From assembly GCF_014651055.1 (NCBI RefSeq), contig NZ_BMWD01000001.1, forward strand, positions 356,350 to 420,349: 64,000 bases of DNA, in the 5' to 3' direction. How positions within the stretch are numbered: position 1 is the first letter of the stretch; each line of letters begins with the position of its first letter. Source of the stretch: Streptomyces fructofermentans. Its GTDB lineage: Bacteria; Actinomycetota; Actinomycetes; Streptomycetales; Streptomycetaceae. The notes under the pieces were generated by a model, which had not been told where the DNA came from, searched no databases, and worked only from the letters and a program-made list of their open reading frames with translations. Of the stretch, positions 50,407 through 61,002 are shown one piece after another. The position numbers and the translations under genes were made by a program.

Positions 50407-51183
50407 CTACGAGGACGAGGACCTGCGTCCGATCCTGGACCCCAGCCAGACCAGCGGGTCGTACTTGCGGTCCACGGCCCGCTCCTTCAGCGGGATCAGC
50501 GCGTTGTCAGTGATCTTGATGCCCTCCGGGCACACCTCGGTGCAGCACTTGGTGATGTTGCAGTAGCCGAGCCCGTGCTCGTCCTGTGCCGCGCGCTTGC
50601 GGTCGAGGCCGTTCTCGTCGGCCGCGTCCAGCGGGTGCATGTCCAGCTCGGCCACCCGCATCAGGAAGCGCGGCCCGGCGAACGCCGGCTTGTTCTCCTC
50701 GTGGTCGCGCACCACATGGCAGGTGTCCTGGCACAGGAAGCACTCGATGCACTTCCGGAACTCCTGCGGGCGGTCGACGTCCTCCTGCATCATCCGGTAC
50801 TCGCCGGGTGCCACCCCCGCGGGCGGTACGAACGCCGGAACCTCCCGTGCCTTCGTGTAGTTGAAGCCGACGTCCGTCACCAGGTCCCGTACGACCGGGA
50901 ACGCCCGCAGGGGCGTCACCGTGATCGTCTCCTCGCGCGTGAACACCGACATCCGCGTCATGCACAGCAGCCGGGGCCGCCCGTTGACCTCCGCCGAGCA
51001 CGAACCGCACTTGCCCGCCTTGCAGTTCCACCGCACGGCCAGGTCGGGCGCCTGCGTGGCCTGGAGCCGGTGGATGATGTCGAGCACCACCTCGCCCTCG
51101 TTGACCTCGACGCCGAAGTCCTCCAGGCCCCCGCCGTCCACGTCGCCGCGCCACACCTTGAAGCGGGCCTCATAGCTGCTCAC
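50407..51183 (-). CDS. sdhB: Succinate dehydrogenase iron-sulfur subunit
   Basis: 258 residues. The [2Fe-2S] ligands are C54, C59, C62 and C74 (CKAGKCGSC). The second domain has CIECFLCQDTC (C145, C148, C151, C155) and C208, C214, C218 for the [4Fe-4S] and [3Fe-4S] centres. It moves electrons from SdhA to the quinone site. The GTG start overlaps the sdhA stop (GTGA). Confidence 0.95.
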   Translation of the reverse strand: MSSYEARFKVWRGDVDGGGLEDFGVEVNEGEVVLDIIHRLQATQAPDLAVRWNCKAGKCGSCSAEVNGRPRLLCMTRMSVFTREETITVTPLRAFPVVRDLVTDVGFNYTKAREVPAFVPPAGVAPGEYRMMQEDVDRPQEFRKCIECFLCQDTCHVVRDHEENKPAFAGPRFLMRVAELDMHPLDAADENGLDRKRAAQDEHGLGYCNITKCCTEVCPEGIKITDNALIPLKERAVDRKYDPLVWLGSRIGRRSSSS

Positions 51184-53171
51184 TCGTAGAGCTCCTCTTC
51201 GGCGAGGTACTTGACCAGCTCCTCCTTCTCGAAGAGGGCGAGCAGGTCGGGGCGGATGGGCTCGGTGCTCTCGCGGGACAGGTCGATCTGGCCGCGCACG
51301 GGATCGGTCGCCGCCAGCCCGCCCGTCGGGTCGGCCAGCCGGCAGAGCAGGTTCAGGCGCCGCCAGGCCCGGTCCATCCCGGGGTGGTCCTCGCGGGTGT
51401 GGCCGCCCCTGGACTCCGTGCGCTCCAGCGCGGCCCGGGCCACGCACTCGCTGACCAGCAGCATGTTCCGCAGGTCGAGCGCGAGGTGCCAGCCCGGGTT
51501 GAACTGCCGGTGCCCCTCGACCCCGGCCCGCCGGGCCCGTACGCGCAGCTCGGCCAGCTTCTCCAGCGCGGCCTCCATCTCCGCCTCCCGGCGGATGATG
51601 CCGACGAGGTCGTTCATCGCCTGCTGGAGCTCCTGGTGGAGCGTGTACGGGTTCTCCGGCGGCCGGCCCGCGGCGGGCACGGCGTCCCGGCCGGGAAGGG
51701 CCGCCTCCGTACCGGTCCCCGTGCCCGGCTCCGGGCCCTCGGCCGAGAAGGGCCGCAGCGCCTCCGCGGCCGCCGCGTCGACCTCGGTCTCGTCGACGGC
51801 GGGGCGCCCGGTCTGCACGGCGGAGGCCGCGTACCGGGCGGCGTGCAGCCCCGCCCGGCGCCCGAACACCAGCAGGTCGGAGAGGGAGTTGCCGCCGAGC
51901 CGGTTGGACCCGTGCATCCCGCCCGCGACCTCGCCGGCGGCGAACAGCCCCGGGACGCCGCGGGCCGCCGCCGTGTCCGACTCGACGGCGATCCCGCCCA
52001 TCACGTAGTGGCAGGTGGGGCCGACCTCCATCGCCTCGGCGGTGATGTCGACGTCCGCCAGCTCCTTGAACTGGTGGTACATGGACGGCAGTCGGCGCCT
52101 GATCACCTCGGCGGGCATCCGCGTCGACACGTCCAGGAAGACCCCGCCGTGCGGCGAGCCGCGGCCCGCCTTCACCTCGGAGTTGATGGCCCGCGCCACC
52201 TCGTCCCGGGGGAGCAGTTCAGGGGGCCGCCGGTTGTGGTCCGGGTCCTCGTACCACCGGTCGCCCTCCTCCTCGGACTGGGCGTACTTCTCCTTGAAGA
52301 CGTCCGGGACGTAGTCGAACATGAACCGCTTGCCCTCGGAGTTCCTGAGCACCCCGCCGTCCCCGCGCACGGACTCGGTGACCAGGATGCCCTTCACCGA
52401 CGGCGGCCAGACCATGCCGGTCGGATGGAACTGCACGAACTCCATGTTCAGCAGGGGCGCCCCCGCGAGCAGGGCCAGCGCGTGCCCGTCGCCGGTGTAC
52501 TCCCACGAGTTCGACGTCACCTTGAAGGACTTGCCGATGCCGCCCGTCGCCACGATCACCGACGGGGCCTCCAGCACGAAGAAGCGGCCCGACTCGCGTT
52601 CGTAGCAGAACGTGCCGGACACCCGGTCGCCGTCCTTGAGGATCCGGGTGACCGTGCACTCCTGGTAGACCTTGAGCCGGGACTCGTAGTCACCGGTCTC
52701 CGCGAAGTCCTCCTGCTGGAGCGACACGATCTTCTGCTGGAGTGTGCGGATCAGTTCGAGTCCGGTGCGGTCGCCGACGTGGGCGAGACGCGGGTACTCG
52801 TGGCCGCCGAAGTTGCGCTGGGAGATGCGCCCGTCCTTCGTGCGGTCGAAGAGCGCGCCCCAGGTCTCCAGCTCCCACACCCGGTCCGGGGCCTCCTGGG
52901 CGTGCAGCTCGGCCATCCGCCACTGGTTGAGGAACTTCCCGCCGCGCATGGTGTCGCGGAAGTGGACCTGCCAGTTGTCGCCCGAGTTGACGTTGCCCAT
53001 GGACGCCGCGATGCCGCCCTCGGCCATCACGGTGTGCGCCTTGCCGAACAGCGACTTGCAGATCACGGCGGTGCGCGCGCCCCGCTCCCGCGCCTCGACG
53101 GCGGCCCTGAGGCCGGCGCCCCCGGCGCCGACCACGACGACGTCCCACTCCTGCCGGTCGACCACGGACAT
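51180..53171 (-). CDS. sdhA: Succinate dehydrogenase flavoprotein subunit
   Basis: 663 residues. FAD-binding VVVVGAGGAGLRAAVEA near 11-27, the covalent-flavin histidine region KAHTVMAEGGIAAS, and catalytic MEFVQFHPTGM and GGNSLSDLLVFGRRAG. A Gly/Pro/Thr-rich linker (EGPEPGTGTGTEAALPGRDA) sits before the C-terminal helical domain, near 51670-51750. The ATG overlaps the sdhC stop (TGATG). Resembles the mycobacterial Sdh1-type enzyme. Confidence 0.95.
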   Translation of the reverse strand: MSVVDRQEWDVVVVGAGGAGLRAAVEARERGARTAVICKSLFGKAHTVMAEGGIAASMGNVNSGDNWQVHFRDTMRGGKFLNQWRMAELHAQEAPDRVWELETWGALFDRTKDGRISQRNFGGHEYPRLAHVGDRTGLELIRTLQQKIVSLQQEDFAETGDYESRLKVYQECTVTRILKDGDRVSGTFCYERESGRFFVLEAPSVIVATGGIGKSFKVTSNSWEYTGDGHALALLAGAPLLNMEFVQFHPTGMVWPPSVKGILVTESVRGDGGVLRNSEGKRFMFDYVPDVFKEKYAQSEEEGDRWYEDPDHNRRPPELLPRDEVARAINSEVKAGRGSPHGGVFLDVSTRMPAEVIRRRLPSMYHQFKELADVDITAEAMEVGPTCHYVMGGIAVESDTAAARGVPGLFAAGEVAGGMHGSNRLGGNSLSDLLVFGRRAGLHAARYAASAVQTGRPAVDETEVDAAAAEALRPFSAEGPEPGTGTGTEAALPGRDAVPAAGRPPENPYTLHQELQQAMNDLVGIIRREAEMEAALEKLAELRVRARRAGVEGHRQFNPGWHLALDLRNMLLVSECVARAALERTESRGGHTREDHPGMDRAWRRLNLLCRLADPTGGLAATDPVRGQIDLSRESTEPIRPDLLALFEKEELVKYLAEEELYE

Positions 53172-53992
53172 CAGAACAACCTCGGATCGTCGAAGGCGCC
53201 GGACGCGACCAGGTACACGTAGAAGTCGGCGAGTGCGACACTCACCAACGACGCCCAGGCCAGCTGCATGTGACGGGCGTTCAGCTTGCCGACGAGCTGC
53301 CAGGCGCGGTAGCGCACGGGATGCTTGGAGAAGTGCTTGAGCTTCCCGCCGACGATGTGCCGGCAGGAGTGGCAGGACAGGGTGTACGCCCAGATCAGCA
53401 CGATGTTCACGAGGAACACGAGCGTGCCGAGCCCCATGTGCCCCCACGCGTAGTGCTCGTCGCGGAAGGCGAGGACCGTGTCGTACGTGAGGATGCCGGC
53501 GACCGGCACCGCGAAGTAGAAGAAGTAGCGGTGGAGGTTCTGCAGGATCAGCGGGAAGCGGGTCTCGCCGGTGTACGCGCCGTGCGGCTCCGCGACCGCG
53601 CAGGCCGGCGGCGAGGCCCAGAAGCCCCGGTAGTAGGCCTTGCGGTAGTAGTAGCAGGTCAGGCGGAAGCCGAGCGGGAAGATCAGGATGAGCAGCGCGG
53701 GGGACAGGCCCCACCAGCTCCCGAAGATCTCCCAGTTCGGGCCGCCGCGCATGGGCTCGCAGTTCTCCGCCAGGCAGGGCGAGTAGAACGGCGAGACGTA
53801 CGGGGCGGCGTAGTAGTCGGCGTTCGCGAAGGCCCGCCAGGTCGAGTAGACGACGAACGCCAGCAGCCCGGCCGCGGTGGCGGCGGGTGCCAGCCACCAG
53901 CGGTCGGTCCGCAGGTGCGGGGCGTCGATCGCGGCGCGCGTACGGTTCCGTACACCGCCGCTCTTGCTATGAGGTTCCGTACCAGTGGCCAA
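53171..53992 (-). CDS. sdhC: Succinate dehydrogenase single large membrane anchor (Sdh1-type)
   Basis: 273 residues with about five membrane segments (35-55, 95-115, 150-172, 185-207, 243-263). One large anchor replaces separate SdhC and SdhD. Candidate heme or quinone ligands: H154 (QNLHRYFFYF), H185, H208, H212 and H241, with an unusual CHSCRH cluster at 207-212. No in-frame ATG or GTG fits; a TTG at 53992 preceded by GGAG is taken as start. Confidence 0.88.
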   Translation of the reverse strand: MATGTEPHSKSGGVRNRTRAAIDAPHLRTDRWWLAPAATAAGLLAFVVYSTWRAFANADYYAAPYVSPFYSPCLAENCEPMRGGPNWEIFGSWWGLSPALLILIFPLGFRLTCYYYRKAYYRGFWASPPACAVAEPHGAYTGETRFPLILQNLHRYFFYFAVPVAGILTYDTVLAFRDEHYAWGHMGLGTLVFLVNIVLIWAYTLSCHSCRHIVGGKLKHFSKHPVRYRAWQLVGKLNARHMQLAWASLVSVALADFYVYLVASGAFDDPRLF

Positions 53993-54011
53993 CTCGAAGC
54001 TCCGGTCGGGA

Positions 54012-54299
54012 TCAGGGGGCGTGGCGGTCGCGGGCGCCGAGACCCTCGTCGTCGGAGTCCGTCCACAGGGTCGTGTCGTACGGGGTGTCGGGGATGGTGA
54101 GGAGGTCGGGGCGGCGCGGCGCCGCGAGGGCCGGAACGGCTTCGCGCAGCAGGGCCACGCTCTCCCGCAGGTGATCGGCGTCGGTGCGCACCCGGCGCAT
54201 CTCGAGGCCGCCCCCCATCTGCTGCTCCAGGCGCCCCACGGACCTCAGCAGGTCGTCGAGACAGCGCTGGACTGACGTCAGGTCGTCGTGCACGGACAT
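54012..54299 (-). CDS. Small helical protein upstream of sdh
   Basis: 95 residues, unknown. The first two-thirds is heptad-like (LTSVQRCLDDLLRSVGRLEQ, DADHLRESVALLREAVPAL), suggesting a coiled coil; an acidic tail (WTDSDDEGLGARD) follows. GAGGG precedes the ATG. The stop lies 19 bp before the sdhC start, so it may be the first gene of the sdh operon. Confidence 0.78.
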   Translation of the reverse strand: MSVHDDLTSVQRCLDDLLRSVGRLEQQMGGGLEMRRVRTDADHLRESVALLREAVPALAAPRRPDLLTIPDTPYDTTLWTDSDDEGLGARDRHAP

Positions 54300-54610
54300 G
54301 ACTTGCCCTCACTTCCACGGACTGTCGGGTCCAAGGCGGCAACGTTCATGCGCCTGCGAGTGTTGCGCGCCACATCAGTCCGTGTGAAGGGATCTGCACG
54401 GGATTACTGGATCGTGCTGTCCGCGCGCGCCGCGCGTGCGCCCCGGCGGACCGGGCCCGGCGCGCGCCGTTGGGCCGCACGGGTGGGCTTCCGCGTGCCC
54501 ATCGCCGTGTCGCGGCCCGGAGCCGGACGGGCTCCCCTTCAGTGGGCGATAGATCAGATGAACTCCATATACCGCCAAACGTGATCAAGCAGCGCCCCCG
54601 GAGGTAAGTC
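54300..54610. promoter_or_regulatory. Divergent promoter region sdh / LpqW-like gene
   Basis: 311 bp with no gene. The right end has an AT-richer stretch (54545-54585, with CATATACC) and GGAGGT at 54600-54605 for the lipoprotein gene. The left end carries the sdh-side promoter, without a clear consensus. Confidence 0.5.
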
Positions 54611-57142
54611 ATGTCCCACGACGGCGTCGGACCGCGCGCGGTGATGCGTTCGGTCGCGTTCCTCACGGCGGGCGTGCTCGCTGTGCCGGCCCTGGCCGGT
54701 TGCAGTGAGCAGGACGAGGCGGCCAGGCCCACGGCAGGTCAGGACATCGCCCCGGCCGGGCGCGATCTGGTCGCCGACGGCGGCAAGGTGCGCTGGGCCG
54801 TGGACGCCCTGCCGGAGACCCTCAACACCTTCCAGGCGGACGCGGACGCGGCGACCTCCCGGGTCGCCGGTGCCGTCCTGCCCTCGATGTACCGCCTCGA
54901 CGCGAACGGCCGGCCGCAGCGCAACCCGGACTACCTGGAGTCGGCGAAGGTCGTCGACCGAGAGCCCAAGCAGGTCGTGCTCTACAAGCTCAACCAGCAG
55001 GCCGTCTGGAGCAACGGACGGGAGATCGGCGCGGCCGACTTCGCCGCGCAGTGGCGTGCGCTGTCCGGCAAGGACACCGCGTACTGGACGGCCCGCAACG
55101 CCGGGTACGAGCGGATCGAGAAGATCGAACGCGGTGCGGGCGACCTGGAGGTCCGGGTCACCTTCAGCAGGCCGTACGCCGACTGGAAGTCGCTGTTCTC
55201 CCCGCTGTACCCGAAGGAGGTCATGGGGACCCCGGACAGCTTCAACGACGGCGCCCGCCGCAAGCTCAAGGTCACCGCAGGTCCCTTCGCGATCGCCTCC
55301 GTCGACCGCAAGGCCGGCGACATCACGCTCAAGCGCAACCCGCGCTGGTGGGGCAGTCCGGCCAAGCTCTCGCAACTGGTGCTGCGCGCGGTGCCGCGGG
55401 AGAAGCGGGTCGCCGCCCTCGCGGGCGGGCGGCTCGACCTCGCCGAGATCGACGCCGCCGAGGCGCAACGCATCGCCCTCGCGGCGCGCGAGAGGAAGGC
55501 GGGCAGGGGCGCCCCGGCGGCGGGCGGTCCCGCCGCCGACCTCACCTCGGGCAAGGCGCTGCGCTCCTGGGCGGTCGCGAACGGCTCCGACGAGGACGAC
55601 GCCGACGAGGAGCTCACGGCCCGCGCCAAGCGCAGGAAGGCCGTCGCGAAGTACGCCGAGGAGCAGGCCTCCCTGCGCGGCTTCGTGGTCCGCAAGTCCC
55701 TCGAACCGTCCTTCACCCAGCTCGCGTTGAACGGTTCCGAGGGGCCGCTCGCCGACGAGCGGGTGCGCCGGGCCGTGGCCCGAGCCCTCGACCGGGACGC
55801 GCTGGCCAAGGCCGTGCTCCGCCCGCTGGGGCTGCCCGCCGAGCCGGTCGGCAGCCACCTCGCGCTCGCCGGGCAGCACGCGTACGCCGACGGCAGCGGA
55901 GCTCTCGGCGGCCAGGACACCCGCGAGGCGCAGGCGCTCCTCTCGGACGCCGGATGGGTGGCGGGCGGTGCCGTCAAGGAGGAGAAGAAGCCGAAGGAGG
56001 CCGCGGGCGCGAAGGCCTCCGAGAAGTCGGACGACTCCGAGGACACGAAGGGCGCCGGCGGGTCCGAGAACAGCGAGGGGACCGGCAAGGGCAAGAGCAA
56101 GGGAGGGGGCGGGAGTTCGGACGAAGACGGCACGTACGACCTCGGCGACGACAAGCCCGGCGACAACGGCAGCTCCGCCGTGCTCGCCCCCGCGCCCCTG
56201 ACCGAACGCGAACGGGCCGAACTCCGTGCCCGGACGGCCGAGCGGTCGTCGGGCGAGGGTGCCGGCAAGGACGGCAAGACCGGCAAGGACGGCAAGGACG
56301 GCAAGGACGGCAAGGACGGCAAGGACGGCGCCAGCAAGAACCTCGCCCAGGACGGGAAGCAGCAGCTCAAGCCGGGTGGAGCCGCCGGGGCGTACGCTCC
56401 CGCCGGCACGGCCGCACCGGGCCGCGCCGCCGCCGGGCCCCTCGCCAAGGACGGCCGGCCGCTGACCCTCAGGTTCGTGCTCCCCTCGGGGCCGGGCTCG
56501 GAGTCGCTGCGGACGGTCGGCGAGCGCATCGCGCGGATGCTGGAACGTATCGGCATCCGTACGGAGATCTCCAAGGTCGCCGACGAGAGCTACTTCAAGG
56601 ACCACATCGCCTCGGGCCAGTACGACCTGGCGCTCTACTCCTGGCCCGCCTCCGCGTTCCCCGCGACCGACGCACGCCCCATCTACTCCAAGCCGGTCCC
56701 GGCCGCGGACGGCTCACTGAACGTCGAGCAGAACTACACGAGGGTCGGCACCGACCAGGTCGACCAGCTCTTCGACCAGGCCGTCGCGGAACTGGACGCC
56801 GACGCGTCCCGCGCCCTGGTGCGCAAGGCGGACGCCCGGATCTGGGCCGCCGCGGGTTCCATCCCGCTCTACCAGCGGCCCCAGCTCGCCGCCGTCCGCG
56901 ACGGCCTCGCCAACGCGGGGGCCTTCGGGTTCCAGACCCCGGTCTACGAGGACATGGGCTTCCTGAAGAAGGGCGCCCACGGCCCGCAGCCGTCGCACGG
57001 GAACCCCTCGACCGGCGCGAAGTCGGGCAAGGACGGCAAGGACGGCAAGGACGAGAAGGCGGACGGCTCAGAGAAGAAGGGCAGGACGGAGAAGGACGGC
57101 AGGACGGAGAAGAAGGACGAAACGGAGAAGAAGGGCGAATAG
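54611..57142 (+). CDS. LpqW-like lipoprotein, family 5 substrate-binding protein
   Basis: 843 residues. Lipobox LAGC with C31 predicts membrane anchoring. The SBP_bac_5 fold appears in two halves (about 60-430 and 610-790) split by a low-complexity region with KSKGGGGSS and six consecutive GKD-type triplets (about 551-574), and a second KDG/EKK tail (805-843). Mycobacterial LpqW acts in lipoarabinomannan synthesis rather than uptake; no permease is directly linked. GGAGGT supports the ATG. Confidence 0.85.
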   Translation: MSHDGVGPRAVMRSVAFLTAGVLAVPALAGCSEQDEAARPTAGQDIAPAGRDLVADGGKVRWAVDALPETLNTFQADADAATSRVAGAVLPSMYRLDANGRPQRNPDYLESAKVVDREPKQVVLYKLNQQAVWSNGREIGAADFAAQWRALSGKDTAYWTARNAGYERIEKIERGAGDLEVRVTFSRPYADWKSLFSPLYPKEVMGTPDSFNDGARRKLKVTAGPFAIASVDRKAGDITLKRNPRWWGSPAKLSQLVLRAVPREKRVAALAGGRLDLAEIDAAEAQRIALAARERKAGRGAPAAGGPAADLTSGKALRSWAVANGSDEDDADEELTARAKRRKAVAKYAEEQASLRGFVVRKSLEPSFTQLALNGSEGPLADERVRRAVARALDRDALAKAVLRPLGLPAEPVGSHLALAGQHAYADGSGALGGQDTREAQALLSDAGWVAGGAVKEEKKPKEAAGAKASEKSDDSEDTKGAGGSENSEGTGKGKSKGGGGSSDEDGTYDLGDDKPGDNGSSAVLAPAPLTERERAELRARTAERSSGEGAGKDGKTGKDGKDGKDGKDGKDGASKNLAQDGKQQLKPGGAAGAYAPAGTAAPGRAAAGPLAKDGRPLTLRFVLPSGPGSESLRTVGERIARMLERIGIRTEISKVADESYFKDHIASGQYDLALYSWPASAFPATDARPIYSKPVPAADGSLNVEQNYTRVGTDQVDQLFDQAVAELDADASRALVRKADARIWAAAGSIPLYQRPQLAAVRDGLANAGAFGFQTPVYEDMGFLKKGAHGPQPSHGNPSTGAKSGKDGKDGKDEKADGSEKKGRTEKDGRTEKKDETEKKGE

Positions 57143-57170
57143 CCCCGGGCCCGGTATCGCCCCCGCACCA

Positions 57171-57218
57171 CCGCCGTCCCCGTGTCCCGCGGTCACCCGC
57201 GGGACACGGGGACGGCGG
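57171..57218 (+). terminator. Long perfect terminator hairpin
   Basis: Two perfect 22-nt arms (57171-57192 and 57197-57218) with loop TCAC, just after the LpqW-like gene. The rest of the 357-bp gap to typA holds no gene; TACGAT at 57413-57418 is a possible typA -10. Confidence 0.92.
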
Positions 57219-57499
57219 CGTCACCGCACGACGGCGCCGCACCGCGGACGTCACGGAGGGTGACGGCCCTGCGGCGGGGAGGCGCGGCGCGGTCCGGGAG
57301 GGCCGCCGCGGCGGATCCGCCGCGACCCGTGGAGCGCCTGATGGCGGGGCGGGCGGGGCGCTCCGGAGGTCCGGCGGTCTAGCCCGCGGAGGCCGTCCCC
57401 GTCAAGGCCACGTACGATGGGGTAAGGCCGTGGCGTGTCCAGCCCGGCAGGCCCCGCTCAGCGGAGGCCGTCCACTCACTCCGGGAGAAGCGCCTCAAT

Positions 57500-59407
<1,908 letters not shown>

Positions 59408-59421
59408 CCAAGCGCTCAACG

Positions 59422-59525
59422 CACCCGCCGGACGCCGCAGGGAGCGGCGGCCGGCGGGTGTCGCACGTCCGGCCCCAGAGCCGCCAGGAGGCCCGGCCCA
59501 CCGCCCCGCGGAGAGCCGGGCCTCC
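59422..59525 (+). terminator. Double hairpin after typA
   Basis: First stem 59422-59436 with 59446-59460 (one mismatch); second stem GGAGGCCCGGC at 59487-59497 with its complement at 59515-59525. Two terminators in tandem isolate typA from the bldK operon. Confidence 0.78.
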
Positions 59526-59856
59526 GGCGTGTCCGGGGGCTGAAACCGTGTCAGTTCGGGCATCGGTGGGATCGCGGCAGCGGCGTTCGCATATCGGGCA
59601 CCGGGCAATCAAGTTTCGGACACGTAAACGAAATTTTCCTCACGGATGCCCGATTCGAGAGATTCCGTTACTGCCTGTCAAGCGCGCGTAGGTGTCATTC
59701 TCTGCAATTTTTGCTCAAAATATCGACGGTAGGGAGATCCCTATGCCTTCCGCCCTTGACGCGCGTTGACCCACTTGGTGAAAGTTCCCTGAAACCACAG
59801 AACCTGCCGGTATCTGTGCTGCGCTCAACTCTCCATCCCCCGGGGGAAGAACACAC
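59526..59856 (+). promoter_or_regulatory. bldK operon leader and promoter region
   Basis: 331 bp, distinctly AT-richer than the rest of the window (59600-59800). It holds a perfect palindrome TAGGGA-GA-TCCCTA (59730-59743), two TTGAC hexamers (59756, 59766) and GGGGGAAG as ribosome binding site. No gene seen. Likely bound by developmental regulators; none can be named from sequence. Confidence 0.6.
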
Positions 59857-60900
59857 ATGACCAGTCCAACCAAGGCCGAGGGCCCCGGGCCGTCGGTCGC
59901 CTTGGACCCCGAGCTGGACTCGACCACCGAGAAGGCCGAGCCCAAGAAGCTTGAGGGCCGTTCCCCCGGCCAGCTGATGTGGCAGCGCTTCAGGCGTGAC
60001 CGTACCGGCATGATCTGTGCCGCGGTAGTGATTTTCTACTTCGTGGTCGCGCTCGTCGCGCCGTTGCTCGTGTCCCTCGCGGGGACCAACCCGTACACGC
60101 TGTACGGGCAGGACCCCACGTACGCGGACTCGCCCGTCCTCGACGAGTTCGGGCTGCCGCTCGGCTACCTGGGCGGCGTCTCGGGCGACCACTGGTTCGG
60201 TGTCGAACCGCAGTACGGCCGCGACCTGTTCGCCATGCTGCTGTACGGCATGCGCACGTCGCTGCTGATGGCACTCGGTGTGACCGTGCTGGTCATGCTC
60301 ACCGGTGTCGTCATCGGTCTGATCGGCGGATACTTCGGCGGTCGCACCGACTACTGGATCGGCCGCGTCACCGACTTCTTCCTCTCGTTCCCGCAGCAGC
60401 TGTTCTTCATCGCCTTCATGCCCGTGGTGACCGCGTTCTTCGTGGACCCGCGGGAGGAGACGCCCACGTACTTCCGGGCCGTGGCCATCCTCATCGTGCT
60501 GTGGGTGCTGGGCTGGATGGGTATGGCGCGACTCGTGCGCTCCACCGTCCTGTCCCTGCGCGAGCGTGAGTTCGTGGAGGCCGCCAAGGTCTCGGGGGCC
60601 TCGCCGTGGCGGATCGTCCGCAAGGAGGTCCTGCCCAACGTCGTCTCACCGATCCTGGTGCAGTTCACGTACCAGCTCCCCAGCACCATCCTCACCATCG
60701 CCTTCCTCTCCTTCGCCGGAGTCGGGTTCGTCGAACCGACCCCGGACTGGGGACGCCTGTTCGCAGCCGGCGCCAAGTACGCCGAGCAGGACCCGGCGTT
60801 CATGTTCTTCCCGGGAACGGCGTTGGTGATCTTCATCCTGTGCTTCAACCTCCTCGGAGACTCCGTACGGGATGCCTTCGACCCCAAGTCCGGGCGCTGA
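59857..60900 (+). CDS. bldKA: Oligopeptide ABC permease, DppC type (BldKA)
   Basis: 347 residues. A charged cytoplasmic N-terminus (1-45) is followed by about six membrane segments. The EAA loop EFVEAAKVSGASPWRIVRKE docks on the ATPase, and the GVVIGLIGGYFGGRTD region is typical of DppC. First gene of an operon ordered permease, lipoprotein, permease, ATPase, the bldK order known from S. coelicolor, where the system imports an oligopeptide needed for aerial growth. The symbol rests on this order and on adjacency to typA. Confidence 0.88.
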   Translation: MTSPTKAEGPGPSVALDPELDSTTEKAEPKKLEGRSPGQLMWQRFRRDRTGMICAAVVIFYFVVALVAPLLVSLAGTNPYTLYGQDPTYADSPVLDEFGLPLGYLGGVSGDHWFGVEPQYGRDLFAMLLYGMRTSLLMALGVTVLVMLTGVVIGLIGGYFGGRTDYWIGRVTDFFLSFPQQLFFIAFMPVVTAFFVDPREETPTYFRAVAILIVLWVLGWMGMARLVRSTVLSLREREFVEAAKVSGASPWRIVRKEVLPNVVSPILVQFTYQLPSTILTIAFLSFAGVGFVEPTPDWGRLFAAGAKYAEQDPAFMFFPGTALVIFILCFNLLGDSVRDAFDPKSGR

Positions 60901-61002
60901 ACCGTCCATTGGTGGGGGGTGACTGCCGCCCCCGCGTCGGCCTACCAGCCGCGTCAGGCAGTACTCATGGATAACAACCGACAGGTAGGTGCATACACCG
61001 TT

